The position numbers and the translations under genes are program-made. Shown piece after piece: positions 54,140 to 62,643 of a stretch of DNA of 64,000 bases. Within the stretch, counting starts at the first letter, position 1; each line of letters starts with the position of its first letter. The notes under the pieces are model-generated. The model did no database searches. It was not told the DNA's origin and saw only the letters and a program-made list of their open reading frames with translations. Origin of the DNA: Citrobacter freundii (GTDB taxonomy: Bacteria; Bacteroidota; Bacteroidia; Chitinophagales; Chitinophagaceae); NCBI GenBank assembly GCA_003243445.1, contig QFQQ01000030.1, forward strand, positions 1 to 64,000, read 5' to 3'.

Positions 54140-54293
54140 GGGCCCCCTCTAAATCTCTCCGCCGCGGCGGAAGACTTTAGGTCGCCTTTTAAAGATTTTT
54201 CATTTATATCGAATATAGATATACGATTCAAAAAAGAAGTGTCTTGTATCGGACAGCAAAGTCTCCCCTGAAGGGGGAGATTTAGAGTGGGCC
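54140..54293. repeat. Inverted repeat of family E upstream of the GH88 gene
   Basis: Left arm from GGCCCCCTCTAAATCT (54141 onward) and right arm 54257-54293 pair imperfectly. The sequence AGTCTCCCCTGAAGGGGGAG is shared with the element at the left window edge. It is the main content of the 435-bp gap 53984-54418. Confidence 0.88.
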
Positions 54294-54389
54294 TAACGCC
54301 ATTTCAAAGCCATAACCAAAACACTCCAACTATAACATTCTCCACCATTGAAAAAAACGCTCACCCAGCTTCGCTAAACGACATTACCC

Positions 54390-54397
54390 TATATTTG
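54390..54397 (+). promoter_or_regulatory. GH88 gene -7 box TATATTTG
   Basis: Perfect match 21 nt upstream of the ATG at 54419. Confidence 0.68.
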
Positions 54398-54418
54398 TCT
54401 TCATCAAAACCTCAATTC

Positions 54419-55636
54419 ATGAATGTTTCCCTTCTTCGCAGGCAGGGTCTCCCAAAGATGATACTACTGTTATGCATTACTGCTTTTTCCATGCTTTCAT
54501 TTGGTCAGAGCAATAAAAGCATGAAAAAACTGATCGATAAGAACATGGAACTCGCAGCGAAGCAATATAAATACATGGCAACGCTGACTCCACCGGATTC
54601 AATGCCCCGGTCTTTCAATGCCCAAAAAAGTAAACTGGTATTAAGCAATACACGCTGGTGGACAAGCGGATTTTTTCCCGGCTCTCTCTGGCTGATCTAT
54701 TCTTACACCGGCGATACAGCCATAAAAGCCGAAGCTGAAAGAAGACTGGTGATACTCGATAAAGAAAAATATTCAACTGCCGATCATGATCTGGGCTTTA
54801 TGATCTTCTGCAGTTTTGGTAACGCTTATAAGATCACCAAAAAGGAAGCGTATAAAGAAGTATGCCTTGTTGCATCCGAATCACTGATCAAACGGTATAA
54901 ACCGGCAATGAACTCGATCCAATCATGGAACTCACTCACCTCACCAAAAGCTCCGGTGATCATCGACAATATGATGAACCTTGAAATGCTGAGCTGGGTA
55001 AGCGATGAATACCGCGAACCGAAATATAAAGCCATTGCGATCGATCATGCAAATACAACGCTCAAAAATCATTTCCGTCCGGATAACAGCTCATATCACG
55101 TAGTGGAATATGATCCAACAACGGGCAAGGTCCTCGAGAAAAAAACAGCGCAGGGTTACAGTAATGAATCTGCCTGGGCCCGCGGACAGGCCTGGGGTCT
55201 GTATGGTTACACGATGATGTATCGTTGTACAAGCGATCCCGCGTACCTTGAACAGGCGAGAAAGATCGCTGCATTTATCCTCAATCACCCCAATCTTCCC
55301 GCCGACGGGGTTCCTTACTGGGATTTCAACGCGCCGATCGATAAAAATACACTCCGTGACGCTTCTGCCGGTTCCATCATGGCTTCTGCATTGCTGGAGT
55401 TAAGTCAATACAGCGAAGGCGATGAAAAAACAAAATATATCTCGCAGGCGGCAAAGATCATCAAAACGCTTTCCTCAAAAACCTATCTGGCAAAATACAA
55501 ACACAATGGAGGCTTCCTACTGATGCATGGCGTAGGTCACCTGCCTGCAAAATCCGAAGTGGATGTGCCGCTCACTTACGGAGATTATTATTTCATTGAA
55601 GCAATGATCCGATATCGCGAATGGATATTACGCTAA
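54419..55636 (+). CDS. GH88-like unsaturated glucuronyl hydrolase
   Basis: Secreted (alpha/alpha)6-barrel glycosidase of 405 aa resembling family 88, whose members remove unsaturated uronic acid from lyase products. The start ATG 54419 follows a TATATTTG box by 21 nt; the upstream frame is repeat sequence. Signal peptide ends near residue 29 (MLSFGQS). Motifs: WWTSGFFPGSLWLIYSYTG, DHDLGFMIFCSFGNAY with the catalytic Asp, NMMNLEMLSWVSDEY, GYSNESAWARGQAWGLYGY and VPYWDFNAP. With the two GH29 genes it suggests use of fucose- and uronate-bearing polysaccharides. A terminator follows at 55682-55712. Confidence 0.9.
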   Translation: MNVSLLRRQGLPKMILLLCITAFSMLSFGQSNKSMKKLIDKNMELAAKQYKYMATLTPPDSMPRSFNAQKSKLVLSNTRWWTSGFFPGSLWLIYSYTGDTAIKAEAERRLVILDKEKYSTADHDLGFMIFCSFGNAYKITKKEAYKEVCLVASESLIKRYKPAMNSIQSWNSLTSPKAPVIIDNMMNLEMLSWVSDEYREPKYKAIAIDHANTTLKNHFRPDNSSYHVVEYDPTTGKVLEKKTAQGYSNESAWARGQAWGLYGYTMMYRCTSDPAYLEQARKIAAFILNHPNLPADGVPYWDFNAPIDKNTLRDASAGSIMASALLELSQYSEGDEKTKYISQAAKIIKTLSSKTYLAKYKHNGGFLLMHGVGHLPAKSEVDVPLTYGDYYFIEAMIRYREWILR

Positions 55637-55643
55637 TGCTTCA

Positions 55644-55783
55644 CGAATGAGCACAGATGATCACGAATAGTGTCCGATAACAGTAAAGCCGCCTTGTTTG
55701 AGGCGGCTTTACTATATACCTGTTACACTCTTATTGGAATGTAAAACTACAGTTCTCTATTCGTGTTCATCCGCGCTCATTCG
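55644..55783. repeat. 27-bp inverted repeat around a terminator (family C)
   Basis: Arms 55644-55670 and 55757-55783 match at about 24 of 27 positions; further CATTCGCG words run to 55808, touching the murF-alr stop codon. The loop contains a strong terminator. Convergent genes on both sides. Confidence 0.93.
55682..55712. terminator. Bidirectional terminator, GH88 / murF-alr
   Basis: Stem AGTAAAGCCGCC/GGCGGCTTTACT with a short loop, inside the loop of the family C inverted repeat between convergent genes. Confidence 0.85.
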
Positions 55784-55807
55784 CAAACCATTCGCGAACC
55801 ATTCGTG

Positions 55808-58276
55808 TCACTCTTCGAAGTAAACACGTTTGACACGCTGCGATATCCCCGTCATGATCTCATAAGGGATCGTTCCCGCCCAGGCAGCTAATTGCTGCAC
55901 AGTGATCTCTTTACCGAAAACGATGACTTCATCACCTTCCTTTACACCAGGCAAATCTGTTACATCGATCATCGTCATATCCATACAGACCGTACCGATA
56001 ACAGGCGCAACATGTCCGCGTACAAACATTTTTCCAATACCATAGCCCAGCTTTCTTGAATAACCGTCGGCATAACCAATACGCACAGTGGCGATCACTG
56101 AATCACGCGTGATCACACCCCTGCGATTGTAGCTTACCGTATCACCTTCTTTCAAATGCTTCAATTGCGCGATCGTGGTTTTCAACGTAGCTACAGGTTG
56201 CAACCATGACTGATGGATCGAACCACTGTCCACACCATACATGCCAATGCCCAGGCGGACCATGTCCAACTGCAATTCAGGCAAGCGGAAGATCGCACCG
56301 GTGTTGGATATATGCCGGAGGAAATCATAACCTATTGCTGCAAGATTGGACGCTGCGGTACGATACTTTTCAAATTGCTGCATGGTATACGCATCCTGTG
56401 CGGCGTCTTCACTTGCTGCCAGATGGGAAAATACTGACTGCACTTTCACCAGGCCGGATGAAGCAAGATGTTTCGCCAATGCAGGCGTATCATCTACCGC
56501 AAAGCCAAGCCTGTTCATACCTGTCTCGATCTCTATATGGACAGGGTATTGCCTCAATCCTTCGTTTTCCAAAAAAGATTCAAATGCCTTTAGTACGCCA
56601 AATGAATAAATGTCCGGTTCCAGGTTATGTTCAACGATCGACTCAAAAGCCGTTTCCTCCGGGTTCATCACCATGATCGGTAAAGTGATCCCTGCCTTTC
56701 TCAACTCCACACCTTCATCTGCGTATGCCACTCCGAGATAATCGATCTTATGATACTGAAGGATCCCCGCGATCTCCGCACCGCCACTGCCATAGGCAAA
56801 AGCTTTTACCATGGCCATGATGCGCGTGGCAGGTTTCAATTGCTGCTGATACACTCTTACATTATTAACGATCGCGTCAAGATTGATCTCAAGCACAGTC
56901 TGATGTACCTTTTGCTCAAGCAATTGAACGATCTGCTCAAAGCCAAAAACGCGCGCACCTTTGATCAGGACCGTTTCTTCCCTGAATTGCGATGACAATA
57001 ACTGTCTCAGATAATCTTCCGTCGATCCGAATAACTCGATCATCGGCAGTTCCGCTTCATTCACTGAAGGTTGTTGCAATGCCGCGGAAATATGCGGGCC
57101 AATACCGATCAGCCGGCTTACATTATGTTTGCGCAATGCATCTATAATGTAAGAATACAGGCGGCCATCATCCGAGGCGCTTTGCAGGAAGTCGGAAAGT
57201 ATGACCGTCTTCTTTGAAGTAGTTGTTTGCTGGTCAAGAAAGTTCAGGGCAATTTCAAGCGAATCAAGATCTGCGCTGTAACTGTCATTGATGATCGTGC
57301 AATGATTGATCCCTTTTTTCAGTTCCAGCCGCATATTCACGGGCTGAAGATGCTGCATGCCTTCAGCAACAATATCCTTATCGATACCAAGTGCTGTTGC
57401 AAGCAAGAAACAATGGATCGCATTTTCTATTGAAGCATCATCCGTGAAGGGAATGATGAATTGTACGGTATCATTTTGCAATTCAAGCGTGATCTCAGAA
57501 CCATTCGAAGATTTTTTCAGGTGTACAAAATGCACATCATTCGGATCTTTCTTTCCCCACAATATCTTTTTTTTACCTGTAGCATTCACCGCATCAGCGA
57601 TCGCTTCATCGTCGCCATTCGCAATGATCAGTGAACTATTCCTGAACAGCTTCATCTTTTCATCCAGCTTTTGCTGGCGGCTGGTAAAGCCTTCACTGTG
57701 CGCTTCCCCGATATTGGTAAGAATGCCAATATCCGGTCTGATCATTTTCTCCAGGTTTTCCATTTCTCCCGGCTGTGAAATACCGGCTTCAAACAAACCA
57801 AGATTATGATGTTCATTGATCTGCCATACGCTGAGCGGTACACCGATCTGCGAGTTATAACTTTTCGGGCTTCGTACAATATTAAAATGCTGGTGTAACA
57901 ACTGATACAGCCATTCCTTCACGACCGTCTTTCCGTTACTGCCCGTAATACCAACAACAGGAAAACTGAATGCTTCGCGATGATAGGCCGCCAGGCCCTG
58001 CAAAGCAGCCTGTGTATCATCCACCAGTATGAATGCGGCTTCCGGATAAGCCGCTTCATCCACTGCAGTGCTTATTACAAAACTGCGGACACCCTTTTTA
58101 TACAGATCAGGGATGAATTGATGGCCGTCACGACGCGGGCCTTTCAGTGCGAAAAATAATGCGGTCTTTGTTCCGTAAACCTTTCTGCTGTCAAGCAATA
58201 ACTGATCTATTTCCCTTTCGTCTACAAAGGAAGATGACCCTACTATGCCTGCAATATGATTTAAAGCGTATTTCAC
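55808..58276 (-). CDS. Bifunctional MurF / alanine racemase
   Basis: An 822-aa fusion. Residues about 1-440 are a Mur ligase (LLDSRKVYGTKTALFFALKG, ATP loop GITGSNGKTVVKEW near 107-120, LFEAGISQPGEMENL, NDSYSADLDSLEIAL). Residues about 450-822 are a PLP-dependent alanine racemase (LEINLDAIVNNVRVYQ, PLP lysine in MVKAFAYGSG, HIEIETGMNRLGF, VSYNRRGVITRDS with the second catalytic Tyr). Together they make D-Ala and add D-Ala-D-Ala to the precursor. Such fusions are known in Bacteroidota. Both halves look intact although a stand-alone murF exists at 15932. It uses a GTG start; the stop abuts an inverted-repeat arm. Confidence 0.94.
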   Translation of the reverse strand: MKYALNHIAGIVGSSSFVDEREIDQLLLDSRKVYGTKTALFFALKGPRRDGHQFIPDLYKKGVRSFVISTAVDEAAYPEAAFILVDDTQAALQGLAAYHREAFSFPVVGITGSNGKTVVKEWLYQLLHQHFNIVRSPKSYNSQIGVPLSVWQINEHHNLGLFEAGISQPGEMENLEKMIRPDIGILTNIGEAHSEGFTSRQQKLDEKMKLFRNSSLIIANGDDEAIADAVNATGKKKILWGKKDPNDVHFVHLKKSSNGSEITLELQNDTVQFIIPFTDDASIENAIHCFLLATALGIDKDIVAEGMQHLQPVNMRLELKKGINHCTIINDSYSADLDSLEIALNFLDQQTTTSKKTVILSDFLQSASDDGRLYSYIIDALRKHNVSRLIGIGPHISAALQQPSVNEAELPMIELFGSTEDYLRQLLSSQFREETVLIKGARVFGFEQIVQLLEQKVHQTVLEINLDAIVNNVRVYQQQLKPATRIMAMVKAFAYGSGGAEIAGILQYHKIDYLGVAYADEGVELRKAGITLPIMVMNPEETAFESIVEHNLEPDIYSFGVLKAFESFLENEGLRQYPVHIEIETGMNRLGFAVDDTPALAKHLASSGLVKVQSVFSHLAASEDAAQDAYTMQQFEKYRTAASNLAAIGYDFLRHISNTGAIFRLPELQLDMVRLGIGMYGVDSGSIHQSWLQPVATLKTTIAQLKHLKEGDTVSYNRRGVITRDSVIATVRIGYADGYSRKLGYGIGKMFVRGHVAPVIGTVCMDMTMIDVTDLPGVKEGDEVIVFGKEITVQQLAAWAGTIPYEIMTGISQRVKRVYFEE

Positions 58277-58321
58277 CGGCGAAGGTGTTTTAATATTCTA
58301 TTATAAGACTTTTCTTATTTA

Positions 58322-59290
58322 TCAATAAACCTCATCTTCCTTCGCCTCTTTCGGCAAACCTCTTTTCTTTACGAATATTGAATAGAAGATAGCGCCGGAT
58401 ATACAAACCATGATCACGCCGAGGGAGATGAACACCTGCGTAGGTTTATCAAAGTATTGATTGATCCAATGTTCTGCCAGCATCTTTGCACCGATAAAGA
58501 CAAGTACGATCGCGATGCCCTGCTGGAGATAATCAAATTTATTGACGGCTCCGCGCAACAGGAAGAACAATGAACGCAGGCCAAGTACGGCAAAAATATT
58601 AGACGTATAGATGACCAGCTTATCCCGTGAAATGCCCATCACGGCAGGGATCGAATCAAGTGCAAATACAAGGTCAATTGCGGCAAGCATGATCACTACG
58701 ACGAACAGCGTTGTATATCTGCGACGGCCATTTTCCTTTACGGAATATTTACCGTCACCATCATGTGGTACCAATGGCAATATGCGCTTCAGGTAGCGGT
58801 AAACCTTTGTCTCATGCGGATCAAATGCTTCATCCTTGTTCGCCGTAAACATTTTGTAACCGGTATAAACAAGAAACACACCGAAGCCGTACAGCAACCA
58901 GTGAAAACGATCAACCAATGCGACTCCAACAGTGATAAAGATGATGCGGAAAACGATCGCCATCAGTATACCGATCAGCAATACACGTCCAAAATGTTTC
59001 TCTTTTACAGCAAACGATGAAAAGATCAGGATGAAAACAAATATATTATCAATACTCAGGCTCCATTCCATGAGATAGGCACTGAGGTATTCGAGCGCGA
59101 GGGTCTGCCCGTTCTCTATCCACATAAAAACAAAAAAGGCCAATGCAAGGCCTACCCAGAAAAATGTCTGAAACAATGCCTGCCGGATCGTTACTTTCTG
59201 GTTTTTCTTACTCAACAAGCCGAGGTCAAAAACCAGTGCAAGGATTAAAACACCCCCGAATACGAGGTACGTGATCTGGTCAGTTGTCAT
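58322..59290 (-). CDS. TerC family integral membrane protein (Alx-like)
   Basis: A 322-aa membrane protein with about nine hydrophobic helices. The family motifs are FVFMWIENGQTLALEYLSAY, EWSLSIDNIFVFILIFSSF (SIDNIFV acidic motif) and IDLVFALDSIPAVMGISRD (the second D-x-x-F/P acidic motif), consistent with TerC/Alx proteins that export or buffer manganese and respond to alkaline pH or tellurite. A perfect TATCTTTG box is 19 nt upstream. The murF-alr gene starts 45 bp downstream and may be co-transcribed. Confidence 0.92.
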   Translation of the reverse strand: MTTDQITYLVFGGVLILALVFDLGLLSKKNQKVTIRQALFQTFFWVGLALAFFVFMWIENGQTLALEYLSAYLMEWSLSIDNIFVFILIFSSFAVKEKHFGRVLLIGILMAIVFRIIFITVGVALVDRFHWLLYGFGVFLVYTGYKMFTANKDEAFDPHETKVYRYLKRILPLVPHDGDGKYSVKENGRRRYTTLFVVVIMLAAIDLVFALDSIPAVMGISRDKLVIYTSNIFAVLGLRSLFFLLRGAVNKFDYLQQGIAIVLVFIGAKMLAEHWINQYFDKPTQVFISLGVIMVCISGAIFYSIFVKKRGLPKEAKEDEVY

Positions 59291-59309
59291 TCATGAAGAA
59301 ATTAGAAAG

Positions 59310-59317
59310 CAAAGATA
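59310..59317 (-). promoter_or_regulatory. terC -7 box TATCTTTG
   Basis: Perfect match 19 nt upstream of the ATG. Confidence 0.68.
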
Positions 59318-59355
59318 CTGAGGGAGTGTGAGATTCCTTGAAGGCTTGGGTCCGG

Positions 59356-59456
59356 AAGGTTTAATAAGTTTGATAGGTTTAAGAGGTTTTATAGGTTGTC
59401 AGGGCAGCGCTTGTTAACCTATGAAACCTCTTAAACCTATCAAACCTATTAAACCT
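59356..59456. repeat. 41-bp inverted repeat of 9-bp words (family B)
   Basis: Arms 59356-59397 and 59416-59456 match at about 39 of 41 positions with an 18-nt loop. Units AAACCTCTT, AAACCTATC, AAACCTATT step by exactly 9 bp. Lies between gldG (its stop is downstream) and terC. Confidence 0.95.
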
Positions 59457-59474
59457 ATTTTTTCCCTCCCGCAC

Positions 59475-61229
59475 TCAACCCGCATACTTCCTCTTCCGAA
59501 GATACTGATACACAAACCCCGCAAGTATCACCAGCAATACCGGTAATGCGATGTTAAAAAACTGCCACATGGGTTTATTTGCCTTTACTTTTTGAGAGTC
59601 CAGCAGGCGCAGGATGATGTCTTTGTTTCTTGTCTCGCTGATAGCGGGATTATTCACGAGGTATTCAACAGAATTCTGCAGGAAATCACGGTTGGCTACC
59701 GGCACAAAATACCGTCCTGATTCGGTTTGCCGCTCGGCTTCCCGGTATGTATAGCGGTTCCAGCCCATTGGAAGCGGGGTTGGAGGGTTGCCTTCATCAC
59801 CCGGAAGCATATCATTCAACACGATATCGCCGTCTGCCACCACAATGATCTTACCCGCAGCAGCACCTTCTCCCAGGAAATCAACGCCCACAGCTTTCAG
59901 GCTATCCCGCTGCGCCTGCGACGCACGATTGCGATATAATGAAGTGAATTTTCCCTCCAGCAATACCGCCACCGGGATCCCGCTTTTATTGAACTTGGCA
60001 TCTTCCGGTGTGTTGCGGTTCTCATTAAAACTGATCAATGCCGGCGTGCTGATCGTACGTGAGTGTGAAGAAGAAGCCAGTAAAATAGTTTTATTGACTC
60101 CCTGCACCTGGATAGTATCGATTGAATTGGCAAACCGGCTGCCAATATAACCAGAGATCTTATTGACCAGTTGACTCGATCCCGGTGAGAATAACGGATA
60201 ATAATTCCAACGCAGAAACTCGAGTTGAGGATTACTACTGGTGCCGCCAACCACCAGCGGTATCATGTCACATTGCAGATCCATTACCAGGTCAGTATTC
60301 ACCCGCAAACCATAACGGAAGAAAAGATCTGTCAGGTTCAGATTGCGATCATAGGCGATCGTCTCCGGTTTGAATGCAAGACTGTCCTGCTCCGCGATCA
60401 GGTTGTCAATAAAACAAAGGACCTTGCCGCCACGCATGACATACTGATCGATCTTCAGTTTTTCATTTTCAGAAAACTGGATCGTCGGTTTAACGATCAG
60501 CAAAATGCCCATACTATCGGGTATCGCGGGAAATGATTGAAGGTCGAACAACCGTAGATCATAATCCTTGCTGAGTGTCTGGCGCAGATCATAAGTCCGG
60601 TAATCGGTCGGCTCTCCGTTTCCCAGTGCATAACCGATGATCTGTCTACGGTCCTGTATAAGATTATCCAGCGTTTTTGCAAACTGGTATTCCATCAGCG
60701 CTTCAGCGCTGTTGATCTCCTCCTGTGAAATACGGCCGCTCGCGCCGGGGTACAGATTCACTAAGGCCTGGCGTCCTTTATAGCGCATCAATGCGACAGG
60801 GAAAATGATATTGCTGCTTTGACCGGCTTCTTTCTGAACGGTCAGGTTGATCGGCACGGCTCCGAGGTTGACCAGTGAATCACCGTATGAAATAGTCGTA
60901 CCCGGGATATTATCCTGCGGGGAAACAAAACGGAAACGTATGTTGGAACCATTGCGGTCCTTCAGCAATTGCAGGAATTCCTGGGTGCTGTTCGCCAGTT
61001 TGCGGAAACCCGAAGGAAATTCTCCCTTTAAAAAAACATCTATCTCAACGGTTTCAGAAAGATCCCGGAGAAGCGTTCCCGTTGCCGGGCTGAGCGTATA
61101 ACGTTTTTCTTTTGTGAGATCGATCCGCGTATGAAAAATGGAAGCTCCGAGATTGATCACCAGCAATGCAATGATCAGCCATAACCAGCCCAGTTTTGAA
61201 GCAACAATTTTATCCAGTAATTTATTCAT
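59475..61229 (-). CDS. gldG: Gliding-associated ABC transporter component GldG
   Basis: A 584-aa protein with an N-terminal transmembrane helix (LGWLWLIIALLVINLGASIF near residues 13-32), a large periplasmic part of the GldG/ABC-type uncharacterised transport family (LLRDLSETVEIDVFLKGEFP, GYALGNGEPTDYRTYDLRQ, GGKVLCFIDN) and a C-terminal helix (PVLLVILAGFVYQYLRKR). In Flavobacterium, GldA, GldF and GldG form an ABC transporter required for gliding in some strains. It starts 47 bp after gldF, forming an operon; gldA is not in the window. Confidence 0.92.
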   Translation of the reverse strand: MNKLLDKIVASKLGWLWLIIALLVINLGASIFHTRIDLTKEKRYTLSPATGTLLRDLSETVEIDVFLKGEFPSGFRKLANSTQEFLQLLKDRNGSNIRFRFVSPQDNIPGTTISYGDSLVNLGAVPINLTVQKEAGQSSNIIFPVALMRYKGRQALVNLYPGASGRISQEEINSAEALMEYQFAKTLDNLIQDRRQIIGYALGNGEPTDYRTYDLRQTLSKDYDLRLFDLQSFPAIPDSMGILLIVKPTIQFSENEKLKIDQYVMRGGKVLCFIDNLIAEQDSLAFKPETIAYDRNLNLTDLFFRYGLRVNTDLVMDLQCDMIPLVVGGTSSNPQLEFLRWNYYPLFSPGSSQLVNKISGYIGSRFANSIDTIQVQGVNKTILLASSSHSRTISTPALISFNENRNTPEDAKFNKSGIPVAVLLEGKFTSLYRNRASQAQRDSLKAVGVDFLGEGAAAGKIIVVADGDIVLNDMLPGDEGNPPTPLPMGWNRYTYREAERQTESGRYFVPVANRDFLQNSVEYLVNNPAISETRNKDIILRLLDSQKVKANKPMWQFFNIALPVLLVILAGFVYQYLRKRKYAG

Positions 61230-61276
61230 CTGCAGATTCCGGTTTTATCGGTAGGCTAATGATATTGTTTTGCTGA

Positions 61277-61996
61277 TTAACGTTTCACGAGGTTTCTTCC
61301 GGTGAGCAAGAGGAAGAGGAAAACGACGGTAATAAAATAGACCACATCCCTTGAATCGATCACACCCCTGCTGATACTGCGGTAATGAAAATCGATCCCG
61401 ATCATTTCGACGTAATAATCAGCGCCGCCTTCGAGTGCCGGCATACGACTGATCGCACTGAATCCGTAATACAACAATGCGCAGGCGATCAGGCTCGTGA
61501 TAAAGGCCACAACAGCATTGCTTGTAAAGCTGCTGGTGCAAATACCGATCGCTGTGAATACTGCCGCCAGAAAGAACAATCCTATATACGAACCAACTGT
61601 TGCGCCGGTATCAATCCCTTCGTTCGCTGACAATTGCTGAATGGAAAAAAAGTATACGATCGTTGGCACCAATGCTATCAACACCACGATCAGGCTGCCC
61701 AGGTATTTCCCCCATACCACCTGTCCCTGGCTCAAGGGTCTTGTCTGCAGGATCTCGAATGTGCCCGTCTTAAATTCTTCTGCAAAACTCCTCATCGTAA
61801 TGGCCGGGATCAGCAACAGCAATACCCATGGCGCCAGCTCAAAGAACCGGTCCAGCGTCGCATACCCATAATCCAGGATATTATTTTCAAACACAAACAG
61901 CATCAGGCCGTTGACCAACAGAAAGACGATAATGGCGATATAGCCGGTTAAGCTGGAGAAAAATTGGCGGAGTTCTTTTTTGCAAACGGACCACAT
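61277..61996 (-). CDS. gldF: Gliding motility ABC transporter permease GldF
   Basis: A 239-aa ABC-2-type permease with six hydrophobic segments. It begins MWSVCKKELRQFFSSLTGYI, typical of GldF/NosY-type permeases, and has LIPAITMRSFAEEFKTGTFE, LQTRPLSQGQVVWGKYLGSL and a C-terminal FLFLLLTGRNLVKR. The 78 codons upstream in the open frame are repeat sequence. A perfect TATATTTG box (62002-62009) lies 5 nt from this ATG, supporting the start and predicting a leaderless mRNA. gldG follows 47 bp downstream. Confidence 0.92.
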   Translation of the reverse strand: MWSVCKKELRQFFSSLTGYIAIIVFLLVNGLMLFVFENNILDYGYATLDRFFELAPWVLLLLIPAITMRSFAEEFKTGTFEILQTRPLSQGQVVWGKYLGSLIVVLIALVPTIVYFFSIQQLSANEGIDTGATVGSYIGLFFLAAVFTAIGICTSSFTSNAVVAFITSLIACALLYYGFSAISRMPALEGGADYYVEMIGIDFHYRSISRGVIDSRDVVYFITVVFLFLLLTGRNLVKR

Positions 61997-62001
61997 AAGG
62001 T

Positions 62002-62009
62002 CAAATATA
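62002..62009 (-). promoter_or_regulatory. gldF -7 box TATATTTG
   Basis: Perfect match 5 nt from the ATG; meets the family C repeat arm. Confidence 0.72.
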
Positions 62010-62198
62010 CACGCGAATTTTTTAGCGCGAATTACGCGAATTGATTTTCGTGGAAATGAATATACTTTTCGTGTTTTAGAAGGTGCAGATAAACCTTCTA
62101 TATAATCAGGCAGAAACGGAAGACGTCTGACCGAAAAAGTCAGACGTCTTCTATTTGAAATAATCGATTCGCGAAATTCGCGAATAAAAATCCGTGTA
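62009..62198. repeat. Inverted repeat of CGCGAATT words (family C)
   Basis: Left arm about 62009-62047 and right arm about 62159-62198 pair imperfectly (ACGCGAATT 9-bp words). The left arm meets the gldF -7 box, the right arm ends 1 nt from the IscA-type gene stop codon. A 13-bp hairpin is in the loop. Confidence 0.87.
62119..62151. other. Hairpin in the IscA/gldF spacer
   Basis: Perfect 13-bp stem GAAGACGTCTGAC/GTCAGACGTCTTC with a 7-nt loop, no clear T-run. It may end the IscA-type transcript. Confidence 0.75.
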
Positions 62199-62199
62199 A

Positions 62200-62553
62200 T
62201 CAGACCGCGAAGGACTCCCCACACCCACACGTCCTGCTCGCATTCGGGTTATTAAAATAAAACCCTTTTCCGTTCAGCCCTTCAGAAAATTCGAGGGTGG
62301 TATTGACTAAGTAGAGCAGGCTTTTGAGGTCGGTGACCACTTTTACGCCGTTGCTTTCGAAGATCTGGTCGGTAGGCTTATGCTCATTGTCAAAATCCAG
62401 CTTGTAGCTGAGGCCCGAGCAACCGCCGCCGACTACGCTGACGCGGAGAAAGTAGGAAGGATCATTTTCGCGGCCGGCTTCCGCCAACAGCTGCTGTACC
62501 TTCACTTTTGCCTTATCACTTACAATAATTCCGTTTTCCAATGCTGCGTTCAT
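62200..62553 (-). CDS. IscA/HesB-type iron-sulfur cluster assembly protein
   Basis: A 117-aa A-type carrier or scaffold that passes Fe-S clusters to apoproteins. The three conserved cysteines are seen in VGGGCSGLSYKL near residues 46-57 and in RTCGCGESF near 108-116. The central ESNGVKVVTD is also typical. It lies 90 bp downstream of the cysteine desulfurase gene on the same strand, forming a small Fe-S assembly unit. The stop is next to an inverted-repeat arm. Confidence 0.94.
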   Translation of the reverse strand: MNAALENGIIVSDKAKVKVQQLLAEAGRENDPSYFLRVSVVGGGCSGLSYKLDFDNEHKPTDQIFESNGVKVVTDLKSLLYLVNTTLEFSEGLNGKGFYFNNPNASRTCGCGESFAV

Positions 62554-62643
62554 ATTACTGCGTTGTTTGTGCGCTGATTATTTAAACAAATCCCGGGCAA
62601 TTATGTTGCCCTCGCGCCTGTTTATTTTTGATTTATGACAGGT

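Noticed and set aside
62000..62230. N-terminal extension of GldF (78 codons)
   Set aside because: It is encoded by the inverted repeat and overlaps the IscA-type gene end; the family start and a -7 box fit 61996.
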